Positions 26,908-35,056 of a DNA stretch of 53,525 nucleotides are shown one piece after another (positions within the stretch are counted from its first letter, which is position 1; the number at the start of each line of letters is the position of its first letter). The stretch covers positions 29,365 through 82,889 of the forward strand of contig VXRN01000070.1 of assembly GCA_009838465.1 (NCBI GenBank), in the 5' to 3' direction. Source of the stretch: Dehalococcoidia bacterium. GTDB taxonomy: Bacteria; Chloroflexota; Dehalococcoidia; Lucifugimonadales; UBA1123. The position numbers and the translations under genes are program-made. The notes under the pieces are model-generated. The model was given only the letters and a program-made list of their open reading frames with translations, did no database searches and had not been told where the DNA came from.

Positions 26908-26936
26908 TGTTCCAGCCCACTCGATCATGGTATAAT
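26908..26936 (+). promoter_or_regulatory. Predicted promoter of the DUF1538/P-II/CBS operon
   Basis: TGTTCC (26908-26913), a 17-bp spacer, then TATAAT (26931-26936) preceded by TGG, giving a perfect extended -10. The start codon is 22 bp downstream. Confidence 0.65.
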
Positions 26937-26958
26937 CCCGCCGACCCACAGGAACAGA

Positions 26959-27702
26959 ATGAAGGAGTCCAACTCCCTGTTACCCAACATATTCCGTCGC
27001 CTCGTCGGCTCGATGCAGGACCTCGCTCCCATCATACTGGTCATCGCCTTCTTCCAGATAGTGGTGATCCAGCAGCCGTTTCCCAACCTCTGGAACGTGG
27101 TGGCGGGCTTGGGCTGTGTGGTTGTCGGGTTGGCCCTCTTCATTCAGGGGCTGGAAAGCGGCCTCTTCCCCATCGGAGAGGCGCTGGCCCAGGGATTCGC
27201 CCGCAAGGGGAGCGTCATCGCTCTGCTGGCCTTTGCCTTTTGCCTGGGGTTCGGTACCACCGTCGCCGAGCCTGCGCTCATCGCTGTCGCGGGCGAGGCC
27301 GCCTCAGTCGCCTCCGAAGCCGGCGTAATCCAGGACGCCGACGCCGCGCGCGACTCCTACGCCCTGCGCCTGCGCATGGTAGTCGCCTTCTCCGTGGGCG
27401 CCGCCATAGTGTTGGGCGTGTTCCGCATCCTGAAGGGATGGCCCATCCATTACCTCATAATCGGGGGCTACGTGCTGGTGACCATCATGACCGTCTTCGC
27501 TCCGCCTGAAATAGTGGGCATCGCCTATGATTCTGGAGGGGTCACAACCAGTACGATCACCGTGCCGCTGGTGACCGCGCTCGGCGTCGGCCTGGCGTCG
27601 TCCCTCCGCGGACGCAGCCCTATGGTTGACGGCTTTGGCCTCATCGCCTTCGCCAGCCTGACGCCTATGATCTGCGTCATGGGCTACGGGATGGTGGTCT
27701 GA
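26959..27702 (+). CDS. DUF1538 membrane protein, first of pair (UmpA/UmpB-like antiporter subunit)
   Basis: This 247-residue protein has about seven hydrophobic segments. DUF1538 signatures are [37 protein letters not shown] and [17 protein letters not shown]. From memory, a DUF1538 pair from Halomonas (UmpA/UmpB) was reported as a two-component Na+(Li+,K+)/H+ antiporter, so a paired ion-transport role is inferred here. The ATG at 26959 has AGGA 5 nt upstream and the strong promoter; a longer frame from 26839 would start before the promoter and was rejected. It is the first gene of a tight four-gene operon. Confidence 0.85.
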   Translation: MKESNSLLPNIFRRLVGSMQDLAPIILVIAFFQIVVIQQPFPNLWNVVAGLGCVVVGLALFIQGLESGLFPIGEALAQGFARKGSVIALLAFAFCLGFGTTVAEPALIAVAGEAASVASEAGVIQDADAARDSYALRLRMVVAFSVGAAIVLGVFRILKGWPIHYLIIGGYVLVTIMTVFAPPEIVGIAYDSGGVTTSTITVPLVTALGVGLASSLRGRSPMVDGFGLIAFASLTPMICVMGYGMVV

Positions 27703-27704
27703 CC

Positions 27705-28544
27705 TTGGAGTTACTGTTCCACGCCTTCCTGGCTTCGCTGCAATCAACCGTGCTGGACGTTGCGCCCATCGCCGCTATATTGCTCCTCTTCCAGCTCGCC
27801 ATCCTGCGCCGGCCGCTACCCAACCCGCGAAAGTTGATCTCCGGATTTATCTGCGTGCTGGCCGGCCTGGCGCTGTTCCTGGTCGGCCTGGAACAGGCGC
27901 TGTTTCCCATCGGAGAGACCATGGCCAGCCAGTTGACCTCGGCCGATACTCTGGGAGACGCCGCGTCCGAAAGCGTCCCGGACTGGCGAGACTACTGGCT
28001 CGTGTATGCGTTCGCCGCGGCCATCGGCTTTGCCACCACGGTGGCCGAACCATCATTGATAGCAGTCGCGCTCAAAGCCGAGACGGTTTCCGGTGGAGCC
28101 GTCCGTGCCTGGGGACTGAGGATCGCCGTGGCGGTCGGCGTGGCGGTCGGCGTGGCCCTGGGATGCTTCCGCATCGTTACCGGGACACCGTTGCCCTGGT
28201 ACATCATGGTCGCCTACGTCATAGTGATCGCGCTGACATTCCGATCAGTACGTACAATCGTGCCGCTGGCCTACGACTCCGGCGGAGTTACCACCTCGAC
28301 GGTTACCGTCCCGGTTGTCGCGGCCCTCGGACTGGGACTCGCGGCCGGCATACCGGGCCGAAGTCCGCTGATCGATGGGTTCGGACTTATTGCTTTTGCC
28401 AGCGTATTTCCTATAATGACAGTGCTCGGATACGCCATCGTTGCATCCTGGTGGAAGCGCTGGCGCGTTACGCGGGCGCCCGAAACGGAGGAAGAGTCCA
28501 GGCATGAGACTCAAGTTGATAGTCGCGCTCGTCAGCGACCGTAA
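27705..28544 (+). CDS. DUF1538 membrane protein, second of pair
   Basis: This 279-residue protein is homologous to the preceding gene along its length: [39 protein letters not shown] and [17 protein letters not shown]. The two probably assemble as a heteromer with pseudo-symmetry, since many relatives carry two DUF1538 domains in one chain. The start is TTG at 27705, 2 nt after the previous stop, implying coupling. The charged C-terminal tail (about 30 residues) overlaps the start of the P-II-like gene by 41 nt. Confidence 0.85.
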   Translation: MELLFHAFLASLQSTVLDVAPIAAILLLFQLAILRRPLPNPRKLISGFICVLAGLALFLVGLEQALFPIGETMASQLTSADTLGDAASESVPDWRDYWLVYAFAAAIGFATTVAEPSLIAVALKAETVSGGAVRAWGLRIAVAVGVAVGVALGCFRIVTGTPLPWYIMVAYVIVIALTFRSVRTIVPLAYDSGGVTTSTVTVPVVAALGLGLAAGIPGRSPLIDGFGLIAFASVFPIMTVLGYAIVASWWKRWRVTRAPETEEESRHETQVDSRARQRP

Positions 28545-28854
28545 AACCGATGTCGTAGTCCGAGCTGCGCGGGACGCGGGCGCTACCGGAGCGACAATCG
28601 TAACCAGCGTAAGAGGCGAAGGCCTGACACCGGGGAAGACCTTCCTGGGACTGGAACTGGAATCCATCCGGGACATCGTCATGTTCCTGGTCGTCGAGCA
28701 GCGCGCGCGCGAAATACTGGAGCGCATCGGGGACGCGGCGAACTTCGACTCCGAGCGTGGGACCGGCATCGCCTTCCAGATTGACGTAGAAGACGCGGTT
28801 GGCATGATTACCCAGCTACCCACCATTTACGAGGAATTGACCCCAGAAATATGA
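28504..28854 (+). CDS. P-II-like signalling protein of the DUF1538 operon
   Basis: The 116-residue protein has a P-II/GlnB-type ferredoxin-like fold: RLKLIVALV strand, a T-loop-like region at about 36-55 (TSVRGEGLTPGKTFLG), and GTGIAFQIDVEDAVGM near the C-terminus. P-II proteins sense nucleotides and 2-oxoglutarate and gate transporters by inserting the T-loop. The canonical uridylylated Tyr of GlnB is not evident. The ATG at 28504 has GGAGGAAG upstream. Its position suggests it controls the DUF1538 pair. Confidence 0.8.
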   Translation: MRLKLIVALVSDRKTDVVVRAARDAGATGATIVTSVRGEGLTPGKTFLGLELESIRDIVMFLVVEQRAREILERIGDAANFDSERGTGIAFQIDVEDAVGMITQLPTIYEELTPEI

Positions 28855-29243
28855 GCGTGAAATCAGAACCCCGGGTCGGCGACGTGATGGTCACCGAGAT
28901 TATCAGCATCAACGGACTGGCCACCGTATCCGATGCCATGGAGTTGATGCGCCGACACAATGTCAACTCGCTGGTAGTCGACAGGCGTGACGCGGGTGAC
29001 GAGGTTGGACTGGTCCTGGTTTCCGACATAGCCCGCCAGGTAATCGCCCCCGGCCGGTCGCCGGAGAGGGTCAACGTCTATGAAATCATGTCCAAGCCCG
29101 TCTGGACGGTGCCGCCGGATATGCTGGCGCGCTACGCCGTGCGCCTGCTGGCGCGCTTCCAACTTTCCCGGGCGGTCGTCGTGGATCAAGACCGCAACCC
29201 CGTCGGGATAGTCACCCTGAGCGACCTGACGCTGGGAGAATAG
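28851..29243 (+). CDS. Tandem CBS-domain protein
   Basis: A 130-residue protein made of two CBS motifs (about 8-62 and 75-130), including VGDVMVTEIISI, LVLVSDIARQVI, YEIMSKPVWTVPPD and PVGIVTLSDLTLGE. CBS pairs bind adenine nucleotides and act as energy or ionic-strength sensors. The ATG overlaps the P-II-like stop by 4 nt (ATGA). It is the last gene of the operon, giving a transporter pair with two nucleotide-sensing partners. Confidence 0.9.
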   Translation: MSVKSEPRVGDVMVTEIISINGLATVSDAMELMRRHNVNSLVVDRRDAGDEVGLVLVSDIARQVIAPGRSPERVNVYEIMSKPVWTVPPDMLARYAVRLLARFQLSRAVVVDQDRNPVGIVTLSDLTLGE

Positions 29244-29286
29244 CGCCCGGCAACTCACTCCGCACATAAATCCCGCGAATCACAGT

Positions 29287-30018
29287 TCAGACCGCCGGCT
29301 TCCTCAACCCAAACACCACAAAATTCGGCGCCCGAAACTCATCGTCGAAGCTCGGATTCTCCACAAGCTGTTCCTCCGATGGCACCGGCTCAGCCAGACC
29401 CTCCAGAACAAACCCCGCGTCCAGGAACGCTTTCACATAGCTCGAAAGCGTCCGGTGCATATTTACGAAATTCTTGTCCCACCACGGGAACTCTCGCGGC
29501 CCCTCGTCCCAGTAGTCATCCACCGCGTAGAATAGTTTCCGGCCGGCCAGGTTCACCCACCCATACGGTACCGCCGACCGCATCGGATGGACATTGCACA
29601 CAATGAACCTGCCGCCCGGCTTCAGCACACGGTACGCCGCTTCGATGGACGCGCGATAGTCCAGTAGATCAACCAGCACGATATACGACACTGCTAGGTC
29701 GAAGTTCTCGTCCGCAATCCCGTCCAGCGTCTCAGCGTCCCCCATCACGTAACTATCGCCACCCACCGCCAGGCTTCTCGCCCGCTCTATGAGCGGCTCA
29801 GTCAGATCAATCCCCGTCACCTCCGCCCCCAGCCCGGCCAGCAGACGCGAGAACCGGCCCTCGCCACACCCTATATCCAGCGCCCGCTTCCCCCGCACGT
29901 TCCCGAGAGCGTCCAGCATCCACGAGTCCAGCATACCGGTGCGCACCGCCTGGTCCTGGCCGATCCAGTCCTGCGCCGCCTCCGTCCACTGCGTCCTGAG
30001 CGTATCCTTCAGATCCAT
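29287..30018 (-). CDS. Class I SAM-dependent methyltransferase
   Basis: A 243-residue methyltransferase with SAM motif I LDIGCGEGRFSRLL, acidic post-I (VTGIDLTEPLIERAR) and a later LKPGGRFIVCNVHP segment. The C-terminal AEPVPSEEQLVENP stretch is often seen in UbiE/BioC-like small-molecule methyltransferases. The substrate cannot be predicted. The ATG at 30018 is chosen because GAGGTG lies 8 nt upstream; a GTG three codons earlier overlaps that site. Confidence 0.88.
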   Translation of the reverse strand: MDLKDTLRTQWTEAAQDWIGQDQAVRTGMLDSWMLDALGNVRGKRALDIGCGEGRFSRLLAGLGAEVTGIDLTEPLIERARSLAVGGDSYVMGDAETLDGIADENFDLAVSYIVLVDLLDYRASIEAAYRVLKPGGRFIVCNVHPMRSAVPYGWVNLAGRKLFYAVDDYWDEGPREFPWWDKNFVNMHRTLSSYVKAFLDAGFVLEGLAEPVPSEEQLVENPSFDDEFRAPNFVVFGLRKPAV

Positions 30019-30183
30019 TTCGCGCACACCTCAGACCCGTCACCGGGTCCGCAAAAAGAAATAAGCAGACACCCACGATACACCGTCGTGATCACGTGGG
30101 CGGAAGCCACAAATCAGGCTCGCCACCGGCAATCAGAACTTCGCGGAGGTCTGCTAAAAGTCAGAAGATATATGGATTTCGTA

Positions 30184-30372
30184 CTAGCGTCGGCGTCGGC
30201 GTCGGATTCGTCGCAGGCTGCGCTGCTTGTCAAGCCTCGTCTGCTCGCCCTTCGACCGGAAGAAGCGCCGATTGCGGAGCTCTCGCAGTATCCCCGAACG
30301 CTGCATAGACGTCTGGAAGCGCTTCAAAAGAGCTTCCGGGTCTTCGCCTTCCCTCAAACTTACATAAGCCAA
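30184..30372 (-). CDS. rpsU: Small ribosomal subunit protein bS21
   Basis: A 62-residue basic protein that binds the 30S platform near the anti-Shine-Dalgarno region. VSLREGEDPEALLKRFQ, then QRSGILRELRNRRFF and an Arg-rich tail match bS21. The TTG at 30372 is preferred: GGGAGG lies 6 nt before it, whereas the ATG two codons upstream abuts the same GGGAGG with no spacing. A plus-strand reading frame across the same bases is a shadow. Confidence 0.85.
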   Translation of the reverse strand: MAYVSLREGEDPEALLKRFQTSMQRSGILRELRNRRFFRSKGEQTRLDKQRSLRRIRRRRRR

Positions 30373-30518
30373 AAACATCCTCCCGAACGCTGAAACTTCT
30401 GGACATTAGACTTGCGTCCGACCGTCATATTCAGCGGGACGCGGGACAATCGGAGACGCGCCTCCGACTGCATTCATAGAATATCACATAGCCAAATTTC
30501 AGTACAACGACCAGAAGC

Positions 30519-30893
30519 TCAGCAGTCACCGTCAGCCATCACTGCCATCGCTTCTCTCTCCCGTTCCTTCTGCCTCAGCTTCTTCAGCCGCTCCATCTCC
30601 GGCTTCTGTCTCTCCATCTCCGCCTCATGCTCCCGAATCTCGCTCATCAGAACCTCAGGAACCTCCGCCTCTACCGTCCCGACGATAACGTGCGAAGCGT
30701 GGACGTTAGGAATCACTGGGTCCTTATGCGTCTCCGCATGAATCTCCAGGGTCAGCTCCAGACATTCCTGAGCCATCTCGAACGCTTCTTCCGGTGTCTG
30801 TCCCCAACTAATCACATCCGGGTAGTGGGGCACGATCACTTGGTAGCCGTCACCATCCGGCATAAGTATCACGGTGAACTTTTGCTTAGCCAT
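30519..30893 (-). CDS. HicB-family antitoxin-like protein (orphan)
   Basis: This 124-residue protein has an N-terminal HicB/UPF0150 partial RNase-H-like fold: FTVILMPDGDGYQVIVPHYP, then GQTPEEAFEMAQECLELTLE. A charged coiled-coil tail rich in Glu, Arg and Lys follows. GGGGGG lies before the ATG at 30893; a longer upstream frame only translates a palindromic repeat. No HicA-type double-stranded RNA-binding toxin is found on either side, so the gene is an orphan or has another role. Confidence 0.75.
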   Translation of the reverse strand: MAKQKFTVILMPDGDGYQVIVPHYPDVISWGQTPEEAFEMAQECLELTLEIHAETHKDPVIPNVHASHVIVGTVEAEVPEVLMSEIREHEAEMERQKPEMERLKKLRQKEREREAMAVMADGDC

Positions 30894-30968
30894 CCGAAAG
30901 CCCCCCGCTGAACTCTGTTTCAATGTGTTTCTGATGTATAGCAACCGGCCCGGCCCCTCACCCCTGGG

Positions 30969-30986
30969 TTCCCGCCTTCGCGGGAA
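30969..30986. repeat. Palindromic intergenic repeat
   Basis: TTCCCGCcttcGCGGGAA is a perfect 7-bp stem followed by ACGACGAG; a partial copy (GCGGGAATGACGAG) follows about 15 bp later. It resembles the dispersed GCGGGAATGACG palindromes found in many environmental genomes. Confidence 0.6.
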
Positions 30987-31093
30987 CGACGAGTAGGTGT
31001 GCGGGAATGACGAGTGGTAATCGGAGTATGTCACATTCACATGGTTTTGGTACTAGTCTCATCTGAACCGTATGACCTCGGCATAACCCGATT

Positions 31094-32176
31094 TCAGCCC
31101 CCCGACAGCCGCTCCACCATCTCCTCATCCAGTTCCACCCCCAAGCCCGGGCCGTCCGGCACCGCGATATGACCGTCAACCACCTCCAATGGCTCCTTCA
31201 GTATCGGCCACTCGTCCCGTATCGAAATCGGCTCGATATTGTATTCCTGCGAATACGGCGTCATACGACTCGCCGCGCAGAAATGCAGGTGCGCCACCGT
31301 GCTCAGTATCGGCTGCGTGTTATGCACCGTGATCGGGATATTGAACGCCGACGCCAGCGCCTCTATCTGCGCCATTTCGGTAAATCCCGGCACCTTCACG
31401 ATGTCCGGCTGGATGATATCCACCCGACCCTTCGTGATCAGGTCTCGGTACTCGTGGTGAGTGTAGATCATCTCCCCGGACGCAATGGGAATCGTCAGTG
31501 CGTCCGCGATCCGCGCCAGGCCCTCCAGGTCCTGCGCCGGACGCGGCTCCTCGAAGTGGAACACGCCCAGATCCTCCAGCGCAGCCCCGATGTACATGGA
31601 CTGGTGTACCGAGTACGCTCCGTTCACGTCCACCAGGATGTCTATATCGTCCCCGACCGCCGCGCGCACCTCGGTCACCGTCTTGATTGTCTCGTCCGCC
31701 GGATCGTCAATCTCGCCCGGCACCGCGCTGTGCAGCTTGTACCCGCTGTACCCCTGCTCCACAAAAGAGGCCGCCCGCCTGCCCTCCTCCAGAGGAGTCA
31801 GGTCTCGCCGCATCGAACTCGCGTAAACTTTCACCCTATCCCGCACCTTGCCGCCCAGCAGCTTATAGATAGGGACACCGAACGTCTTCCCCTTGATGTC
31901 CCACAGCGCGATATCCAGCCCCGACATCGCGCAGAACACCGCCCCGCCCATCTCCACCGCCGAGCCCGCGCCCATCATGTCCAGAAAGCGCAGCTTCGTA
32001 TCCAGCGGGTCCTTCCCCATGATCGCCGGGGCCAGGTGGTCCTCGATAAGGGCCTTCGTAACTCCCGGCTGTCGCCGGAAGCACTCGCCTATACCCGTAA
32101 TTCCCTCATCCGTATGCACCTTCACAAACGGATAGTCTCCATCCAGTATCAGACACTCAACTGAAACAATCTTCAT
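31094..32176 (-). CDS. Mandelate racemase/muconate-lactonizing enzyme family protein (enolase superfamily)
   Basis: This 360-residue enzyme abstracts a proton alpha to a carboxylate; it is probably a sugar-acid dehydratase or racemase. Mg2+ ligands are D183 (LVDVNGAY), E209 (FEEP) and E235 (SGE). Catalytic candidates are K147-x-H149 (GYKLHS), D258 (QPDIVKV) and H285 (TVHNTQ). The D-H pair and KxH point to the mandelate racemase subgroup. It lies 12 bp downstream of the sulfatase gene and is probably in the same operon, which would suit desulfation and then catabolism of sulfated sugars (inference). Confidence 0.92.
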   Translation of the reverse strand: MKIVSVECLILDGDYPFVKVHTDEGITGIGECFRRQPGVTKALIEDHLAPAIMGKDPLDTKLRFLDMMGAGSAVEMGGAVFCAMSGLDIALWDIKGKTFGVPIYKLLGGKVRDRVKVYASSMRRDLTPLEEGRRAASFVEQGYSGYKLHSAVPGEIDDPADETIKTVTEVRAAVGDDIDILVDVNGAYSVHQSMYIGAALEDLGVFHFEEPRPAQDLEGLARIADALTIPIASGEMIYTHHEYRDLITKGRVDIIQPDIVKVPGFTEMAQIEALASAFNIPITVHNTQPILSTVAHLHFCAASRMTPYSQEYNIEPISIRDEWPILKEPLEVVDGHIAVPDGPGLGVELDEEMVERLSGG

Positions 32177-32188
32177 TCGCTCGAAACC

Positions 32189-33499
32189 TCACTTCAACTC
32201 TTCGAAGATAGGCCGCAGCCTGGCCCTGGCCCCCGACTGTTCATCGGTCTCCAGCGCCTCGTGGATCGGAAGCTCTTCGTCGAGGTCAATTCTCAGGTCG
32301 TACAGCTCTCCGGTCTCGTACAGCTTCCAGTGGTTGTCCCGGACGAACCGGATTCTGCGGGCGGCGTTGCGCGCGCTCATTGGCTCGAAGTGGAAGAACA
32401 TCCAGTCCCTGGGGTTGCCGTCCTCTCCCGTCAACTGCGGGTAGAACGACCTTCCATCCACCATGTAACCGTCCGGGAACTCCAGTCCGGCTGCCTCCAT
32501 GATCGTCGGTAGGAAGTCAGTGGATTCCACCATGTCGCCGTTCACGACGCCGGCGGGAATCGTTCCGGGCATACGGCAGATGAGCGGGACGTGCGTGCCG
32601 CGGTCGTTCGTCTTGCCCTTGCCGCCGCATATCTCATTGTGCTCGTGCATCATCGAGCAGACGTCGTCGGGGCTGCCGTTGTCGCCCACGTACAGTACCA
32701 GCGTGTCTTCGCCGAGGCCCTGCTCGTCCAGGTAGTCCGTGAGCCTGCCGATGACCTTGTCGTGGTACTCCACCATGTCCTTGTAGAAGCGCGGGTCGTC
32801 GCCCCAGGAACCTTCTTCCAGCTCTGCCCACGTCCTCCCGCCGAGAGTCCTGTTGGAGGGAGGGTCGAACGACTCCCATTCGGGGCTGTCCGGCGTGGGC
32901 TCATGAGGCTTGTGCGTCGCAGCCATCGGCCAGTACACGAAGAACGGACTGTCGTCGTCCTTCTTGCGCCCGATATAGTCAATTATGTAATCGCAGAAGA
33001 CGTCCTCGCCGTACTTGCCCTCCGTGTCGTCCCTGTATTCACCGTTCTGGTAGATGATGGGGTTCTTGTACCGCGACCCCTTATCCTCGGTGTGATGCGC
33101 GTGCCATACGCAGAACTCGTCGAATCCGGCGTCTTCGATCCGCTGGCCCTTGGAGCGCATCTCCGGCGCCTCGTCGGGTGGATTGTAGGAGTGGAGCTGC
33201 CACTTGCCCGAGATGCACGTGTTGTACCCGGCGTCCGAAAACAGGTGCCCGAACGTGACCTCATCGGGCTTTATCAGTCCGAACCCGATGTAGTTGCGGA
33301 AGTTGTACTTGCCTGTCATAAGCGAGAGCCGCGTGGGAGTACACAGCGGCATCACGTGCGCTTCCTCGAACCGCATTCCCTCCTGCGCCATCCGGTCGAG
33401 TCGCGGGGTGGCGTAGGAAGTGCCTCCGTTCGCTCCGATGACCTCGTAACCAAGGTCGTCGGACATTATCAGGACTATGTTGGGCTGCTTGTCTGACAT
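32189..33499 (-). CDS. Type I sulfatase (formylglycine-dependent)
   Basis: This 436-residue arylsulfatase-family hydrolase has metal ligands DD at 14-15 (IMSDDLGYE). The formylglycine motif CTPTR has the catalytic C53, and TGKYNFRNYIGFG follows. A GDNGSP segment supplies the C-terminal metal site. No signal peptide is visible, which is unusual for a catabolic sulfatase and suggests a cytoplasmic substrate. Activity would need a formylglycine-generating enzyme, not seen here. GGAG lies 9 nt before the ATG. The leader contains motif-cluster locus 3. Confidence 0.93.
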   Translation of the reverse strand: MSDKQPNIVLIMSDDLGYEVIGANGGTSYATPRLDRMAQEGMRFEEAHVMPLCTPTRLSLMTGKYNFRNYIGFGLIKPDEVTFGHLFSDAGYNTCISGKWQLHSYNPPDEAPEMRSKGQRIEDAGFDEFCVWHAHHTEDKGSRYKNPIIYQNGEYRDDTEGKYGEDVFCDYIIDYIGRKKDDDSPFFVYWPMAATHKPHEPTPDSPEWESFDPPSNRTLGGRTWAELEEGSWGDDPRFYKDMVEYHDKVIGRLTDYLDEQGLGEDTLVLYVGDNGSPDDVCSMMHEHNEICGGKGKTNDRGTHVPLICRMPGTIPAGVVNGDMVESTDFLPTIMEAAGLEFPDGYMVDGRSFYPQLTGEDGNPRDWMFFHFEPMSARNAARRIRFVRDNHWKLYETGELYDLRIDLDEELPIHEALETDEQSGARARLRPIFEELK

Positions 33500-33561
33500 C
33501 TACAGTCTCTCCTGAAGTTCTCTCTCCCTAGATACAGGGCCTTGTAAAGTCGGTGGACGAT

Positions 33562-33748
33562 GCGAACATATATCATAGTTTATAGATACGCAGAAAAGTG
33601 CTGGGCGCTAACTGGTAGGGTCACAGGGTCGGGCTGGGACGGTTTTCATCCAGCGTTGCCCAGAGTTTTCCCAGCGTTGAAGCTACAAAGGAATTATCTC
33701 GCCGTCTGTCGGCCTGCGCTATAAATAGTGATTTATATATATGTTCTG
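33562..33748 (-). repeat. Motif-cluster element, locus 3 (between sulfatase and its predicted promoter)
   Basis: AT-rich inverted arms at 33562-33593 and 33714-33748 share GAACATATAT, TTTATAG and CGCAG in complementary positions and could form a 30-bp imperfect stem. Between them lie several CTGGG/CCCAG-centred motifs in both orientations (CCCAGCG and CCAGCG twice, CTGGGCG, GCTGGGA, ACTGGT). AGTTTATAGATACG (33577-33590) is the exact complement of locus 1's CGTATCTATAAACT. On the minus strand the order promoter - arm - core - arm is the same as at loci 1 and 2. Confidence 0.6.
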
Positions 33749-33761
33749 AATCCGTGCCGTA

Positions 33762-33770
33762 ATTGTAGCA
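33762..33770 (-). promoter_or_regulatory. Extended -10 promoter-like sequence upstream of the sulfatase gene
   Basis: On the minus strand CTATGCTACAAT contains TGCTACAAT, an extended -10, identical to the one at 38170-38178. TTCGGA lies 18 bp upstream. It would produce a leader of about 260 nt through locus 3 to the sulfatase gene. Confidence 0.45.
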
Positions 33771-33795
33771 TAGTTTGATACGTAATCCGAACCGC

Positions 33796-34917
33796 TCAGT
33801 TGCGCCCCCTGATCACCTGTTCCCCGAAGTCTGAGATCAACTCACGCGCCGCCTGCCGGTCAACCGCCGCGAGCGCCACGTTGTTGACGCCGATTGCCTC
33901 CAGGTCGTCCAGCTTCTGGCTGATCTCCTCCGCCGTGCCGGTCAGCGTGCGACCAACCATGTCCGGCGAGACGAAGCGCTCTTCTCCGTCTTTAAGGTAC
34001 ACGTAGTGTCCTTCGTGGACGTCGAGGTATCGCCTGTCGTCAGGCGTGGGATTCGGGCGGCTGTCCCCGTATTCGCGGACATACCGGTCGTACTCCTCCG
34101 CGAGGCCCGGATTGCTCATTCCCAGGTTCGAGCCGGGGCCGTAGTCGCGCTCCCACATAGCGTGGATGCCCGGGACCAGCGTCGGGCCCACGTTCCTGAT
34201 TACCCGCTCGCTCGACACCGACTCGCCCTCCCTGAGAACGCACGCCGAGGTGAGCACCGTCACGTATGGCTTGGCGCCGTGTCCGCCGAACTCATCGAAG
34301 CTGTTGCCCGTCGCTTCCGCGGCGGCCATCACCCTGGGCAGTCCTTCCGGCACGGACGCGCTTCTCGCGGTCGTTATCCAGCCGTCGGATACCTCTCCGG
34401 TAATCTTCTGACCTCGCGGGCCGTTGGCGGCAAGCATCACTGGGATGGGATCTTCGATGTTGAAGAACTCGTCCCGTCCCGAGTTGGACCTGGAGTGGAT
34501 AAGGCGTATCCATCGCTCCCTGCTTCCCTCCCGCAGCAGCACGTCCTCCCCGGCGAGCAGTCCCTTGACCTGCAGCGCGTACTCCTCGAACTGGTCCATC
34601 GTCAGCGCGGGAAGGCCCATGGTGTTCCGGCCCGTGTAGCCTGTGCCGAGGCCCACGATCACCCTGCCGGGCGCGATCCTGTTGATGGATGCCGCGGCAG
34701 CCGCAGTCACCGGCGCAAGCCTGTTGCTCGGTATCGCCACCAGCGTCCCCAGCTTGATGCGCGAGGTGTGCTGGGCTGCCAGCGCCATCGTGGCCCACAC
34801 GTGGGAATAGATGAGTTGCGAATCGAAGAGCCAAGCGTGCGTAAAGCCCGCCTCCTCAGCTGCCTTCACCTCGCGCCATGCCTCTATGTACGAAGGGATG
34901 CCTATTCCATAGTCCAT
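33796..34917 (-). CDS. Luciferase-like flavin/F420-dependent oxidoreductase
   Basis: This 373-residue TIM-barrel enzyme belongs to the bacterial luciferase/LLM superfamily, which uses FMN or F420. Typical segments are AEEAGFTHAWLFDSQ, SRIKLGTLVAIPSNR, the GRVIVGLGTGYTGR phosphate-binding region and VMLAANGPRGQKITGEVSDGW (18-residue core). The substrate is unknown; FMN-dependent members are expanded in SAR202 bacteria. The ATG at 34917 begins a standard family N-terminus (MDYGIGIP); in-frame ATGs at 34929 and 34977 are alternatives. Confidence 0.85.
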   Translation of the reverse strand: MDYGIGIPSYIEAWREVKAAEEAGFTHAWLFDSQLIYSHVWATMALAAQHTSRIKLGTLVAIPSNRLAPVTAAAAASINRIAPGRVIVGLGTGYTGRNTMGLPALTMDQFEEYALQVKGLLAGEDVLLREGSRERWIRLIHSRSNSGRDEFFNIEDPIPVMLAANGPRGQKITGEVSDGWITTARSASVPEGLPRVMAAAEATGNSFDEFGGHGAKPYVTVLTSACVLREGESVSSERVIRNVGPTLVPGIHAMWERDYGPGSNLGMSNPGLAEEYDRYVREYGDSRPNPTPDDRRYLDVHEGHYVYLKDGEERFVSPDMVGRTLTGTAEEISQKLDDLEAIGVNNVALAAVDRQAARELISDFGEQVIRGRN

Positions 34918-35056
34918 TTTGACGACCATCCTTCTCAGCAACGCTCCCATGCTACGGGCGCTGAGAAAGGGTGTCAACGCCGGGTGTGCGCGATGGGAAC
35001 CCGTATCAGGTTAGTCGGCGCGCCACGTGTGGTAGTATTGGGACAGGAGGTGGAGC

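Noticed and set aside
26839..26958. Forty-codon N-terminal extension of the first DUF1538 gene
   Set aside because: It would begin upstream of the best promoter and encodes no plausible signal; the ATG at 26959 has a Shine-Dalgarno.
30088..30393. Plus-strand frame of 101 codons opposite rpsU
   Set aside because: No homology; the minus strand encodes a convincing bS21.
30894..31040. Upstream extension of the HicB-like gene
   Set aside because: It only translates the GCGGGAA palindromic repeat and has no start signal.
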